NCBI GenBank assembly: GCA_910585005.1 | Contig: CAJUCN010000002.1 | Span: forward strand, 62,001-126,000 | Reading direction: 5' to 3' | Source of the DNA: an uncultured Lachnospiraceae bacterium | Lineage (GTDB): Bacteria > Bacillota > Clostridia > Lachnospirales > Lachnospiraceae | Length of the DNA: 64,000 bases | Shown: piece by piece, positions 25,928 through 34,507 of the stretch | Position numbering within the stretch: the stretch's first letter is position 1 | Layout: the number at the start of each line of letters is the position of its first letter | The notes under the pieces: generated by a model | Told to the model about the DNA's origin: nothing | What the model saw: the letters and a program-made list of their open reading frames with translations, nothing else | The model's database searches: none | Position numbers and translations under genes: made by a program

Positions 25928-27353
25928 ATTCTCTTCCTCCTAACCCTGTATTCCCTGTGGCAACAACATCAACCCCAGTATCTGCCGTATTTGCAATCAG
26001 CACATCACCGATCTTTACCGGCCCTTTTACGACTGTCCGGCAAATCTCTTCCATACATGCCCTGATACATCCTTTAGGAATCTCCCTTGCAGTTTTTACC
26101 GGCACTACCTTTCCATCTTCCCCCTCCAGTCTGATAAAAGAAGTGACCATGCGGACTGGCGCCGTCATCTCGTTTCGGGCATAATCCTCTCCTTTTTTGC
26201 AGGTATTTCCTGTGATCTTAAGACTGCCGTCTCTCTCTTTCTTTGCTGTAATCAAACAACCCACCGGACAGCCGATGCAGATCAACTGACTGCCCATATC
26301 CCTGCCCCTAGGCAGCGTACATTTCGTTTTTTGTGGAATGGGCGGCCGCAGCGGTTTTCCCCACTCATTTTTTTTATTCCTGATATATTCAGCCGCATAG
26401 GCGCCCGCTTGCTGTGCCTCCTTAGACACATTGTCCACCAGGTCATGGACATGGAGCACATTTCCGCAAGCAAAAATCCCCCGCTCCGTAGTCTCCAGCC
26501 GGTCATTAACTATTGGTCCCTGAGTCACCTCATCCATCACTGCACCTGCATCCAAGGTCAATTCATTTTCCGGTATCAGCCCGCAGGATAGAAGAACCGT
26601 ATCGCAGGAAATAAGCTTTTCGCTTCCCGGAATCGGATTTAAATGTTCATCCACTTCAGACAGTGTAACTCCTTCCACTCTGTCCTTCCCATGGATCTTT
26701 GTGACCGTATGGCTCAGCATCAATGGTATACCGTAATCGTCCAGGCACTGTACGATATTTCGCCGAAGCCCCCCTGAATAGGGCATGATCTCCGCTACCA
26801 ATTTTACCTTTGCGCCCTGAAGCGTCATCCTTCTCGCCATGATCAGCCCGATATCACCGGAGCCTAACACAACAACTTCCTTTCCCGGCATCCTGCCTTC
26901 TATATTTACATAGCGCTGGGCCGTTCCCGCCGAATAGATTCCTGCCGGCCGGAATCCAGGTATATTCATAGCTCCTCTGGGACGCTCCCGGCACCCCATG
27001 GCAAGCACCACCGCCTCCGCCTTTACCTGGAACAGTCCCATCTCTTTATTCATTGCCGTCACCGTACAGGGATTGCCTGAACGGACTGCCGTTACCATCG
27101 TATGGAAAAGAGACGGAATCTGTTTCTCGCGGATCCGATCTGCATACCTGGCGGCGTATTCCGGGCCTGTCAATTCCTCTTTAAACGTATGAAGCCCAAA
27201 GCCATTATGGATACATTGGTTTAATATTCCCCCTAATTCCCCGTCCCGCTCCAAAATAAGAATATCCCGAATTCCTTTTTCGTAAGCGGCAAGAGCTGCC
27301 GCCATCCCGGCAGGGCCTGCGCCGATCACCACAAGTTCCTTTTTCTTATCCAT
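25902..27353 (-). CDS. NAD(P)/FAD-dependent oxidoreductase fused to DUF1667
   Basis: A 483-residue flavoprotein. Residues 1 to about 355 are a two-dinucleotide-domain oxidoreductase: FAD site GAGPAGMAAALAAYEKG, then GELGGILNQCIHNGFG, and NAD site VVVLGSGDIGLIMARRM. Residues about 365-483 match DUF1667, with ICIGCPVGC and further Cys (CKKGEDYARNE, CIRACMEEIC) that could bind a metal cluster. In most Firmicute glp operons DUF1667 is a separate small gene after this one; here they are joined in frame. The start at 27353 overlaps the upstream gene by 8 bases and has GAGGGG eight bases before it. Probably passes electrons from the glycerol-3-phosphate dehydrogenase; inference. Confidence 0.9.
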   Translation of the reverse strand: MDKKKELVVIGAGPAGMAAALAAYEKGIRDILILERDGELGGILNQCIHNGFGLHTFKEELTGPEYAARYADRIREKQIPSLFHTMVTAVRSGNPCTVTAMNKEMGLFQVKAEAVVLAMGCRERPRGAMNIPGFRPAGIYSAGTAQRYVNIEGRMPGKEVVVLGSGDIGLIMARRMTLQGAKVKLVAEIMPYSGGLRRNIVQCLDDYGIPLMLSHTVTKIHGKDRVEGVTLSEVDEHLNPIPGSEKLISCDTVLLSCGLIPENELTLDAGAVMDEVTQGPIVNDRLETTERGIFACGNVLHVHDLVDNVSKEAQQAGAYAAEYIRNKKNEWGKPLRPPIPQKTKCTLPRGRDMGSQLICIGCPVGCLITAKKERDGSLKITGNTCKKGEDYARNEMTAPVRMVTSFIRLEGEDGKVVPVKTAREIPKGCIRACMEEICRTVVKGPVKIGDVLIANTADTGVDVVATGNTGLGGREYGQIYHGA

Positions 27354-28836
27354 GGAACAATCCCCTCTCTTCCGGTCCATTCTCAGTCAGATACCAGGAA
27401 TCCGCCCCTGATTTCCGGATCTTGCTGTACAGATCCCCGTCAGGCTCCTTCTTGGCCAATTCCAAGGCAAGAAGTTCCACTACCTTGGGATTACAAAACC
27501 CTGACTGGCATCGTCCCATACCCGCCCGGGTGCGCCGTTTGATCCCGTCTGTTGTCGTAGCGCCTAAGGGCCTCCTGATGGCATTTAAGATCTCCCCTTC
27601 CGTCACCATTTCACAACGGCAGATTACATTTCCATAAGCCGGATCTTCCTGGATCAGCCTGTGCTTTTCCTCATCTGAAGCATGGGCCATATTAGGAATT
27701 CCTTTCCGGGTACCGATAAACTTCTCTTTCTTTTCCGGCTTTAAAATTTCCGTGACTAACTTTGCCGTGTATTCTCCTGTTGCAGGCGCACAGGAAAGCC
27801 CTGGTGATTCCATCCCGGCCACATCAATAAACCCGGCCGCATCTGCTGCCTCTCCGATCAAAAAATCACCTTCTCTTCCCCCTTCGGGCATCTGCACGAT
27901 GTGGGCGCGAAGCCCTGCAAAAGAAGTAATTACCTGCCTTCCGGGCATCTGCGGGACACTAAGAAGGGCCTTTTCCTGAACCTTTGCCATTCCCTCCGAA
28001 GTGGTATCTATCCCTTCCTTATCCTGGATATCTTGAGCCGTAGGACCGGCCAGCAGATTTCCGTGAACCGTGGGCGTCACCAAGACCCCTTTACCAAGTG
28101 CAGTGGGAAGCTGAAAAAGCGTATGGCTTACCAAATGACCTACTCTTTGATCGTAGAGCAGATACTCTCCCTTTCTTGGCACTATTTTCATCTGATGTGC
28201 ACTGACCATATTGTGGATCTCATCAGCATACACTCCCGCCGCATTGACAACGATTTTGGTTTGGATCTCCCCTTTCCCTGTCTTTACAAGATATCCTTCC
28301 TCACATTTCTGTATTCCCACAACCTTTGTATCAAACCGGAATTCCACCCCGTTGATGGCAGCGTTTTCCGCCAACGCAATGGTAAGCCCAAAAGGGCATA
28401 CAATTCCTCCATCAGGAGCAAAAAGCGCTGCCACCGCCCGTTCCCCCACGGACGGTTCTATTGCAAAAAGCTCTTCCCGGTTCAAGATCTGAAGCCCTTT
28501 TACGCCGTTTACTTCTCCCCTTCTCTTTAGTTCTTCAAGCTTTTCCACGTCCTCTTCGTCAAAACAAAGCACAAGGGAACCATTTTTTTTGTAAGGGAAA
28601 TCAAGTTCCTTAGAAAGGCTTTCCATCTTCCTGCTTCCTTCCACATTCAGCTTTGCTTTCAGCGTTCCAGGTAAAGCATCATATCCAGCATGAGCAATCC
28701 CGCTGTTTGCCTTTGAAGTTCCCTCACATAAATCGGATTCTTTTTCCAGGACAACAATCTTTAGTCTATAGCGGGATAATTCCCTTGCAATGGCACAGCC
28801 GCTGACACCTGCCCCAATGATCACAACATCATACAT
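27346..28836 (-). CDS. glpA: Anaerobic-type glycerol-3-phosphate dehydrogenase, FAD and iron-sulfur protein (GlpA-like)
   Basis: Oxidises glycerol-3-phosphate to dihydroxyacetone phosphate. The 496-residue protein begins with the FAD-binding GAGVSGCAIARELSRY, then SGIAHAGYDALPGTLKAKLN and a DAO-type fold to about residue 400. The C-terminal part (about 400-480) is a BFD-like [2Fe-2S] domain with VICRCEMVTEGE and GMGRCQSGFC supplying four Cys. The FAD/DUF1667/glpK neighbours are the standard clostridial glycerol set. AAAGG lies eight bases before the ATG. A broader hydroxyacid oxidase role cannot be excluded from sequence. Confidence 0.93.
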   Translation of the reverse strand: MYDVVIIGAGVSGCAIARELSRYRLKIVVLEKESDLCEGTSKANSGIAHAGYDALPGTLKAKLNVEGSRKMESLSKELDFPYKKNGSLVLCFDEEDVEKLEELKRRGEVNGVKGLQILNREELFAIEPSVGERAVAALFAPDGGIVCPFGLTIALAENAAINGVEFRFDTKVVGIQKCEEGYLVKTGKGEIQTKIVVNAAGVYADEIHNMVSAHQMKIVPRKGEYLLYDQRVGHLVSHTLFQLPTALGKGVLVTPTVHGNLLAGPTAQDIQDKEGIDTTSEGMAKVQEKALLSVPQMPGRQVITSFAGLRAHIVQMPEGGREGDFLIGEAADAAGFIDVAGMESPGLSCAPATGEYTAKLVTEILKPEKKEKFIGTRKGIPNMAHASDEEKHRLIQEDPAYGNVICRCEMVTEGEILNAIRRPLGATTTDGIKRRTRAGMGRCQSGFCNPKVVELLALELAKKEPDGDLYSKIRKSGADSWYLTENGPEERGLFHG

Positions 28837-28870
28837 ATTTCATTCCTTTCCATCCGGGGTGCACCATTTA

Positions 28871-28903
28871 AGTAATATGCGTTACTCCATACTATTATTA
28901 GTA
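28871..28903. promoter_or_regulatory. Inverted repeats in the glpA control region
   Basis: AGTAA-N6-TTACT (28871-28886) and TACTA-N4-TAGTA (28890-28903) lie side by side; the second overlaps a minus-strand TATACT (28905-28900) that could be the -10 box. No good -35 box is present, which would fit activator dependence. Possible operator pair. Confidence 0.45.
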
Positions 28904-28920
28904 TAACACATTCAAACAAA

Positions 28921-28966
28921 GAGAAAAAGTGGCTAGAACCAGTTCATCACTAATCCTGCCACTTTT
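28921..28966 (-). terminator. Terminator after map
   Basis: AAAAGTGGC (28925-28933) pairs with GCCACTTTT (28958-28966) around a 24-base loop, followed on the minus strand by TTTTTCTC. Ends the transketolase-rpe-map transcript. Confidence 0.7.
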
Positions 28967-28997
28967 CTTATATTTTCTCTGTCTGCTCATTGTCATC

Positions 28998-29870
28998 TTA
29001 ATAGGTCAGTATCTCGTATCCTTCATCTGTCACGGCAACCGTGACTTCCCACTGTGCCGAAGGTTTCCCATCTTCTGTACGCACAGTCCAGCCATCATCA
29101 TCGTCAATATAGATTTCACAAGTCCCCATATTTACCATTGGTTCTATGGTAAACACCATTCCTGGCGCCATGAGCATCTCCGTTCCGGCCTTGGTCACAT
29201 AACTTACAAATGGTTCTTCATGAAATTCAAGCCCTACGCCATGGCCTCCAATGTCCACTACCACGCTATAGCCATTTGCCTTTGCATGGTCATTGACTGC
29301 CTGTGCCATATCCCCCAGAAAATTCCATGGTTTTACCATAGCCAGACCTTTTTCCACACATTCCTTTGTGACCTGCACCAGTTTTCTTTTTTCAGCGCTT
29401 ACCTCCCCGATGCAAAACATCCGGGAAGAATCTGAATAATAACCTTTATACAAGGTGGATACATCCACATTGACAATATCCCCCTCTTTTAAGATCTCCT
29501 CACTGGAAGGGATCCCATGACAGACCACTTCATCAATAGAAGTGCATACGCTCTTGGGAAATCCCTCATAATTTAAAGTCGCCGGAAGGCCGCCCATGTC
29601 CACCGTCATGTCATGCACCAGATCGTCAATCTGCTGGGTAGTGACTCCTGGGCCAATCATTTTTTCTACCGCATCCAACACAGCTATATTGATCACACTG
29701 CTGTCCTTGATCCCCTGGATCTGTTCCTTTGACTTAATCATCCGGCGCTTGGGCACGATATGCCCCTGCAGCTCGTAATGATGGATTTTTTCGTCAAACA
29801 ACATATGGCATGTTTTATACTTTTTCCCACTGCCGCACCAACAGGGGTCATTCCTTCCCATTTTTTCCAT
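28998..29870 (-). CDS. map: Methionine aminopeptidase with N-terminal SEC-C zinc motif
   Basis: Removes the initiator methionine from new proteins. The 290-residue protein starts with a SEC-C motif (GRNDPCWCGSGKKYKTCH, about 5-22), a zinc hook that may tether it to the ribosome, joined to a type I aminopeptidase. Metal ligands are in NVDVSTLY (Asp), YYSDSSRMF (Asp), GHGVGLEFHE (His), FTIEPMVN (Glu) and QWEVTVAV (Glu). The 5' end overlaps rpe by 23 bases. The ATG at 29861 is an alternative start. Position after pentose-phosphate genes is unusual; map normally lies in the ribosomal-protein cluster, so this may be a second copy. Confidence 0.95.
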   Translation of the reverse strand: MEKMGRNDPCWCGSGKKYKTCHMLFDEKIHHYELQGHIVPKRRMIKSKEQIQGIKDSSVINIAVLDAVEKMIGPGVTTQQIDDLVHDMTVDMGGLPATLNYEGFPKSVCTSIDEVVCHGIPSSEEILKEGDIVNVDVSTLYKGYYSDSSRMFCIGEVSAEKRKLVQVTKECVEKGLAMVKPWNFLGDMAQAVNDHAKANGYSVVVDIGGHGVGLEFHEEPFVSYVTKAGTEMLMAPGMVFTIEPMVNMGTCEIYIDDDDGWTVRTEDGKPSAQWEVTVAVTDEGYEILTY

Positions 29871-30543
29871 CTGTGCTACCTGTCAATCCTTCCTCAAAAG
29901 CCTCACGGAACTTTGAAATGTTATGGGAAATACTGTTTTTCCTAAAAACGCCCGAACCCGCAACAAATACATCCCCGCCAGCCCTCATAACTTCGCGGAT
30001 ATTCTTTTTTCCCACACCGCCATCCACTTCAATTTTGACGCAAAGCCCATTAGCATCAATATATTCACGCATCCGGCGAATCCTTTCATAGGACTTTGGG
30101 ATAAAAGTCTGTCCTCCGAATCCAGGCTCTACGCTCATGATCAGAACCATTTCTATCTGGCTTAAGTAAGGGAAGACCTGCTCCAGTGCCGTTCCCGGCT
30201 TAATGGATATCCCGGCTTTCGCGCCGCACTGATGAATCTTATTGATCACCGCCCAGGGATCCTTAGCTGCCTCCAGATGAAAGGTAATTCCATCTGCACC
30301 GCATCTGACAAATTCCTCTATGTATTTCTCAGGGTCAACGATCATCAAATGCACATCAAAAAACTGTCCGCTGGCCGGCCTGATTGACTGGATGAGTGGC
30401 ATGCCAAAGGAAATACTGGGTACAAAGACTCCATCCATTACATCAATATGAAGATACTGTGCCCCTGCACTTTCCGTTTCTTTTATCTGTTCTCCCAGTT
30501 TGGTAAAATCCGCTGCCAACAGGGACGGAGCTAAAATATACAT
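29848..30543 (-). CDS. rpe: Ribulose-phosphate 3-epimerase
   Basis: Interconverts ribulose-5-phosphate and xylulose-5-phosphate in the pentose phosphate pathway. The 231-residue TIM barrel shows ILAPSLLAADF, LHIDVMDGVFVPSISFG with the metal-binding His and Asp, DVHLMIVDPEKYI, MSVEPGFGGQTFIP and EVDGGVGKKNI. The start at 30543 gives the usual MYILAPSLL beginning and has AAAGG nine bases upstream; an in-frame ATG at 30561 lacks a ribosome-binding site. A Gly/Lys-rich tail of about 15 residues overlaps map. Confidence 0.97.
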   Translation of the reverse strand: MYILAPSLLAADFTKLGEQIKETESAGAQYLHIDVMDGVFVPSISFGMPLIQSIRPASGQFFDVHLMIVDPEKYIEEFVRCGADGITFHLEAAKDPWAVINKIHQCGAKAGISIKPGTALEQVFPYLSQIEMVLIMSVEPGFGGQTFIPKSYERIRRMREYIDANGLCVKIEVDGGVGKKNIREVMRAGGDVFVAGSGVFRKNSISHNISKFREAFEEGLTGSTDGKNGKE

Positions 30544-30560
30544 CCTGTTCAACCTTTCCA

Positions 30561-31517
30561 TTAGGAATTAACACTCAGAAAATCCTTCACCTGCTCAAAA
30601 ATGCCTTTACCGTCCAGTTTATACTTCTCAACAAGAGCTGCCGCTGAACCAGACTCGCCAAAAACATCCTGCATGCCAATTTTAAGCACAGGCACAGGAT
30701 AAGACTTACAAAGAGCATCACAGACTGCGCTTCCCAGGCCGCCGATTACAGAATGCTCCTCTGCCGTAACTACCTTGCCTGTCTTCTTTGCGGAATTTAC
30801 CACCAGTTCCTCATCTAAAGGCTTGATCGTGCAGATATTGATTACCTCCGCATGAATTCCTTCCGCCTCAAGCATCTTGGCAGCTTCCAAAGCATTCCCT
30901 ACACAGATTCCAGTGGCAACAATGGTAAGGTCGCTCCCCTCCCGTACCACTCTTCCTTTTCCAATCTCAAAACGATAATCAGGCACATCATTAATCACCG
31001 GACATGCTGCACGGCCAAATCTCATATATACAGGTCCTTCATAAGCCGCTGCTGCCTTCACTGCCGCTTTTGCTTCTACATCATCTGCCGGACACATCAC
31101 TATCATGCCTGGAATCGTCCTCATCAGGGCAATATCTTCATTACACTGGTGGGAGGCTCCATCTTCACCTACGGTGATCCCAGCATGGGTAGCCCCGATC
31201 TTTACGTTCAAATGAGGATATCCCACAGAGTTCCTTACCTGTTCAAAAGCCCTTCCCGCTGCAAACATCGCAAAACTGCTTACAAAAGGTATCTTACCCG
31301 TAGTGGCAAGTCCTGCTGCAATCCCCACCATGTTACACTCTGCAATCCCGCAGTCGATATGTCTGTCCGGATATGCTTTTTTAAATACACCTGTCTTCGT
31401 GGCTGCTGCAAGATCTGCATCCAATACCACTACATTGGGGTTTTCTGCCCCTAATTCTACCAGCGCATTCCCGTAGCTTTCTCTGGTTGCAATCTTTTTT
31501 ACTGTATTCTCCGCCAT
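30561..31517 (-). CDS. Transketolase, C-terminal subunit
   Basis: Second half of a split transketolase: 318 residues with the pyrimidine-binding domain (RESYGNALVELGAENPNVVV, then DCGIAECNMVGIAAGLA with the catalytic Glu that activates thiamine diphosphate) and the C-terminal domain (KTGKVVTAEEHSVIGGLGSA). It shares one base with the stop of the N-terminal subunit gene (TAATG), and GGAGG lies seven bases before the ATG, so equal synthesis is expected. Split transketolases are common in clostridia. Confidence 0.96.
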   Translation of the reverse strand: MAENTVKKIATRESYGNALVELGAENPNVVVLDADLAAATKTGVFKKAYPDRHIDCGIAECNMVGIAAGLATTGKIPFVSSFAMFAAGRAFEQVRNSVGYPHLNVKIGATHAGITVGEDGASHQCNEDIALMRTIPGMIVMCPADDVEAKAAVKAAAAYEGPVYMRFGRAACPVINDVPDYRFEIGKGRVVREGSDLTIVATGICVGNALEAAKMLEAEGIHAEVINICTIKPLDEELVVNSAKKTGKVVTAEEHSVIGGLGSAVCDALCKSYPVPVLKIGMQDVFGESGSAAALVEKYKLDGKGIFEQVKDFLSVNS

Positions 31518-32359
31518 TATGCTTCCTCCTTTAAAAGCTCTTCACCGATCTTGTTAAGATCCGCCATCGCAATCTCATATTGCTCGTCATTGGGCGCTGT
31601 GCCATGCCATGCCACACTGTTTTCCATAAAGGAAACTCCTTTGCCCTTTGTACTTTTTGCAATAATGGCAGTAGGCATTCCCTTCGTTTCCCTAGCCTCT
31701 TTAAATGCCGCCCGGATTGCGTCGAAATCATGTGCATCCACATGGATCACATGAAAATTAAATGCCTCAAATTTCTTATCGATAGGATAAGGTGAACAGA
31801 CATCCGCAACAGGACCGTCTATCTGCAACCCATTATTGTCAACGATCACCACCAGATTGTCCAGTTTACGGTGCCCTGCGAACATGGACGCTTCCCAAAC
31901 TTGGCCTTCTTCAATCTCCCCATCCCCAAGAAGCGTGTATACTCTATAGTCTTTTTGATCCATCTTTGCGGAAAGCGCCATTCCTACTGCCGCTGAGATT
32001 CCCTGCCCCAAAGAGCCGCTGGACATATCTACACCGGGAATATGCTGCATACAAGGATGGCCCTGGAGATAGGAACCCAGCTTACGCAATGTTACAAGAT
32101 CCTCCACCGGGAAAAAGCCCCTGTTAGCCAGCGCAGAATACAAACCAGGCGCTGTATGCCCTTTAGACAATACGAAACGGTCTCTCTCCGCCATCTTAGG
32201 ATTTTTCGGATCAATATTCATTTCTTCAAAATACAGATAAGTGTAAATGTCTGCTGCCGACAAAGAACCGCCGGGGTGTCCTGCCTTCGCGCTGTGGACT
32301 GCCGTGACAATGCCCTTACGCACTTCATTGGCAATTTTCTTGAGTTCCAGATTATTCAT
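31517..32359 (-). CDS. Transketolase, N-terminal subunit
   Basis: First half of the split transketolase, 280 residues, binding the pyrophosphate of thiamine diphosphate: HSAKAGHPGGSLSAADIYTY, DRFVLSKGHTAPGLYSAL, GSLGQGISAAVGMA, and the GDGEIEEGQVWEA to VDNNGLQ motif. It transfers two-carbon units between sugar phosphates. The start at 32359 has GGAGG five bases upstream; an upstream in-frame ATG (32383) would add eight residues and has no such site. Confidence 0.96.
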   Translation of the reverse strand: MNNLELKKIANEVRKGIVTAVHSAKAGHPGGSLSAADIYTYLYFEEMNIDPKNPKMAERDRFVLSKGHTAPGLYSALANRGFFPVEDLVTLRKLGSYLQGHPCMQHIPGVDMSSGSLGQGISAAVGMALSAKMDQKDYRVYTLLGDGEIEEGQVWEASMFAGHRKLDNLVVIVDNNGLQIDGPVADVCSPYPIDKKFEAFNFHVIHVDAHDFDAIRAAFKEARETKGMPTAIIAKSTKGKGVSFMENSVAWHGTAPNDEQYEIAMADLNKIGEELLKEEA

Positions 32360-32434
32360 GATTACCTCCGTTCCCGTGTTCATAAAATAAAATGTGAATG
32401 TATTTTTGGCTTTTCAAACCATAAATATTTTATC

Positions 32435-32463
32435 ATATCGTATATTTCGCGTCTAGACGATAT
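32435..32463. repeat. Inverted repeat upstream of the transketolase operon
   Basis: ATATCGT (32435-32441) and ACGATAT (32457-32463) are separated by 15 bases that contain the palindrome GTCTAGAC. It lies between the divergent transketolase and DUF885 genes and could be an operator. Confidence 0.4.
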
Positions 32464-32560
32464 TCCTGCCAATCTCTATTCATATATTGCTATTTTTCTG
32501 TGCATTTTTTCCCTCCTATTCCTCATATAATCAAGGGAATCCTTCTTGGAGGACACCGGT

Positions 32561-34507
32561 ATGCCTTTTAAAAAGAAAATGACTCGAAAACAGTGGAGCA
32601 TCTATTTCCTGATTCTGGCTTTGGCTGTCACACTGCTTCTTACGGCTTATCTGTGCACAAGCGACACGCGGAAATTCAGGAAACTTTCCGGGGAGCTGTT
32701 TGTCTCCGAACTTTCCGGCGATACCTTAAGCCTTCATTACACCCTTGCTTACCCCCAAAAATACCGCATAGACGAAGCGCCAATGCTGCCCTCCTATGGG
32801 GCTCCGTCAAAGCAGGATGCCTCCTATATCCAATCCCTTTTGGATGAGCTATCGGAAATTTCTCCAGATCATTTAAATGAAAAGGATGCCTTTGCTTACG
32901 GCCTTTTAGTCCGGTACCTGACATGCCAATTATCAGGAACAGCTTTCCCCTACTATGGAGAACCTTTATCCCCTTCTTCCGGCATCCAGTCTTCCTTCCC
33001 AATCCTGCTTGCAGACTATACCTTCCGCTGCGAAAAAGATGTGGAAGACTATCTTCATCTCCTGGACCAGTTTGATACCTGTTTCGGACAGTTGATCCAA
33101 TACGAGCAGGAAAAGGCGAAGCGGGGGCTGTTCATGTCCGACCAGGCTGCCGCCCAGATTGTTAAACAGTGCACCTCCATTATGGACGCCGATTCCCTTT
33201 CTTCCGGAACCCACTTTCTCCACACTACCTTCCAGGAACGTCTAATGCCTCTGATAAAAAACGGATCTATTGACCAGGCAAAAGCCAACCAATGGATCTC
33301 TGAAAATGACCGTCTTCTCACCACCGTAGTCGCCCCCGCATACGAAGAACTGGCAGACGCTATCTTTGTCCTTTCCGGCAATGGACAGGAAGCCAAAGGG
33401 CTTTGCCACTTCCCCCAGGGACAGTCATACTACGAATATCTGCTTACCTCCACAACAGGCACAGACCGGTCCATTTCTGAAATCAGGCAAATGCTTTATC
33501 AGGATTTCCGTGAAAACTATACGGCGCTGATTTGCCTTCTTTCTAAGCATCCTGACCTGACCACTTTTAGCGGAAATGCAGACGAAAGCTTCCCTTTCCA
33601 CACACCCGGCGAAATGCTTGCCGACCTCCAGACACGCATGCAGCAGGATTTTCCTCCCTTTCCCGGAACCAGCAGTGAATTTTCGCCTGTGTGTACAATA
33701 AAAAAAGTATCCTCCTCCATGGAAGAATACTCCAGCCCTGCCTATTACCTCACACCGCCTATTGATGACCTTGAGACAAACATTATTTACATCAACCACA
33801 AAAATGAACCTGACCCTTTGTCTTTATACACCACCCTGGCTCATGAAGGATATCCGGGACATTTATATCAGACTGTTTACAGCCAGCTTTATTTCAATGA
33901 GCAAAATGTCTCTCCTATAAGAAACATTCTCCACTACGGAAGCTATGTAGAAGGATGGGCATTTTATGTGGAAAATATGTCCTATTTTTACGCCCAGTCC
34001 CTGGCCAAAGACCAGCCTTCAAAAGCGGCATGGTATGAAGCATGCCGCCTGAACAGAAATCTTCAGCTTTGTGTATATTCTCTTTTGGACCTTGCAATAC
34101 ATCATGAAGGCCTAACCCTTATGCAGGCCCAAAAGATCCTGATGAAAATAGGGATTACTTCACCCCAGGCCGCCTCTGCAATCTATGAATACATCGTGGA
34201 AGAACCCGTGAATTACTTAAAATACTATTTGGGATTTTTGGAATTTCAATCCTTAAAAGCAAAGGCAAAAGAGCTTTGGGGCAATCAATATTCAGACAAA
34301 GCTTTCCACCAATTTGTATTGGAAACAGGCCCTTCCGATTTTCAGGGACTGAGGGAAAAGCTATATGCAGATACGGAAAGTACAGCTAATGTCCTTCTCT
34401 CCGTCCACATGATAAGCCTCTCCCACATCTGCACCCCAGCTATCAATTCCGCCGACTCCTCTGACCGCTGCATAAATGCACAACACAGTCCTTCTCTTTG
34501 GCGGTAA
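32561..34507 (+). CDS. DUF885 family membrane-anchored metallopeptidase-like protein
   Basis: A 648-residue protein with an N-terminal membrane anchor (about residues 10-33, WSIYFLILALAVTLLLTAYL) and no lipobox. The DUF885 core contains the zinc site ALVHEGYPGH-type motif (here TLAHEGYPGHLYQTVY, about 425-440) and YGSYVEGWAFYVENMSYF with the distal Glu ligand. Probably an extracellular carboxypeptidase-like or dipeptidase enzyme; substrate unknown. The start at 32561 has GGAGG eight bases upstream. The last 45 or so residues (after EKLYADTES) lie antisense to the lacM 3' end and are low-complexity, so they look like a secondary extension past the family's normal end. Confidence 0.9.
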   Translation: MPFKKKMTRKQWSIYFLILALAVTLLLTAYLCTSDTRKFRKLSGELFVSELSGDTLSLHYTLAYPQKYRIDEAPMLPSYGAPSKQDASYIQSLLDELSEISPDHLNEKDAFAYGLLVRYLTCQLSGTAFPYYGEPLSPSSGIQSSFPILLADYTFRCEKDVEDYLHLLDQFDTCFGQLIQYEQEKAKRGLFMSDQAAAQIVKQCTSIMDADSLSSGTHFLHTTFQERLMPLIKNGSIDQAKANQWISENDRLLTTVVAPAYEELADAIFVLSGNGQEAKGLCHFPQGQSYYEYLLTSTTGTDRSISEIRQMLYQDFRENYTALICLLSKHPDLTTFSGNADESFPFHTPGEMLADLQTRMQQDFPPFPGTSSEFSPVCTIKKVSSSMEEYSSPAYYLTPPIDDLETNIIYINHKNEPDPLSLYTTLAHEGYPGHLYQTVYSQLYFNEQNVSPIRNILHYGSYVEGWAFYVENMSYFYAQSLAKDQPSKAAWYEACRLNRNLQLCVYSLLDLAIHHEGLTLMQAQKILMKIGITSPQAASAIYEYIVEEPVNYLKYYLGFLEFQSLKAKAKELWGNQYSDKAFHQFVLETGPSDFQGLREKLYADTESTANVLLSVHMISLSHICTPAINSADSSDRCINAQHSPSLWR

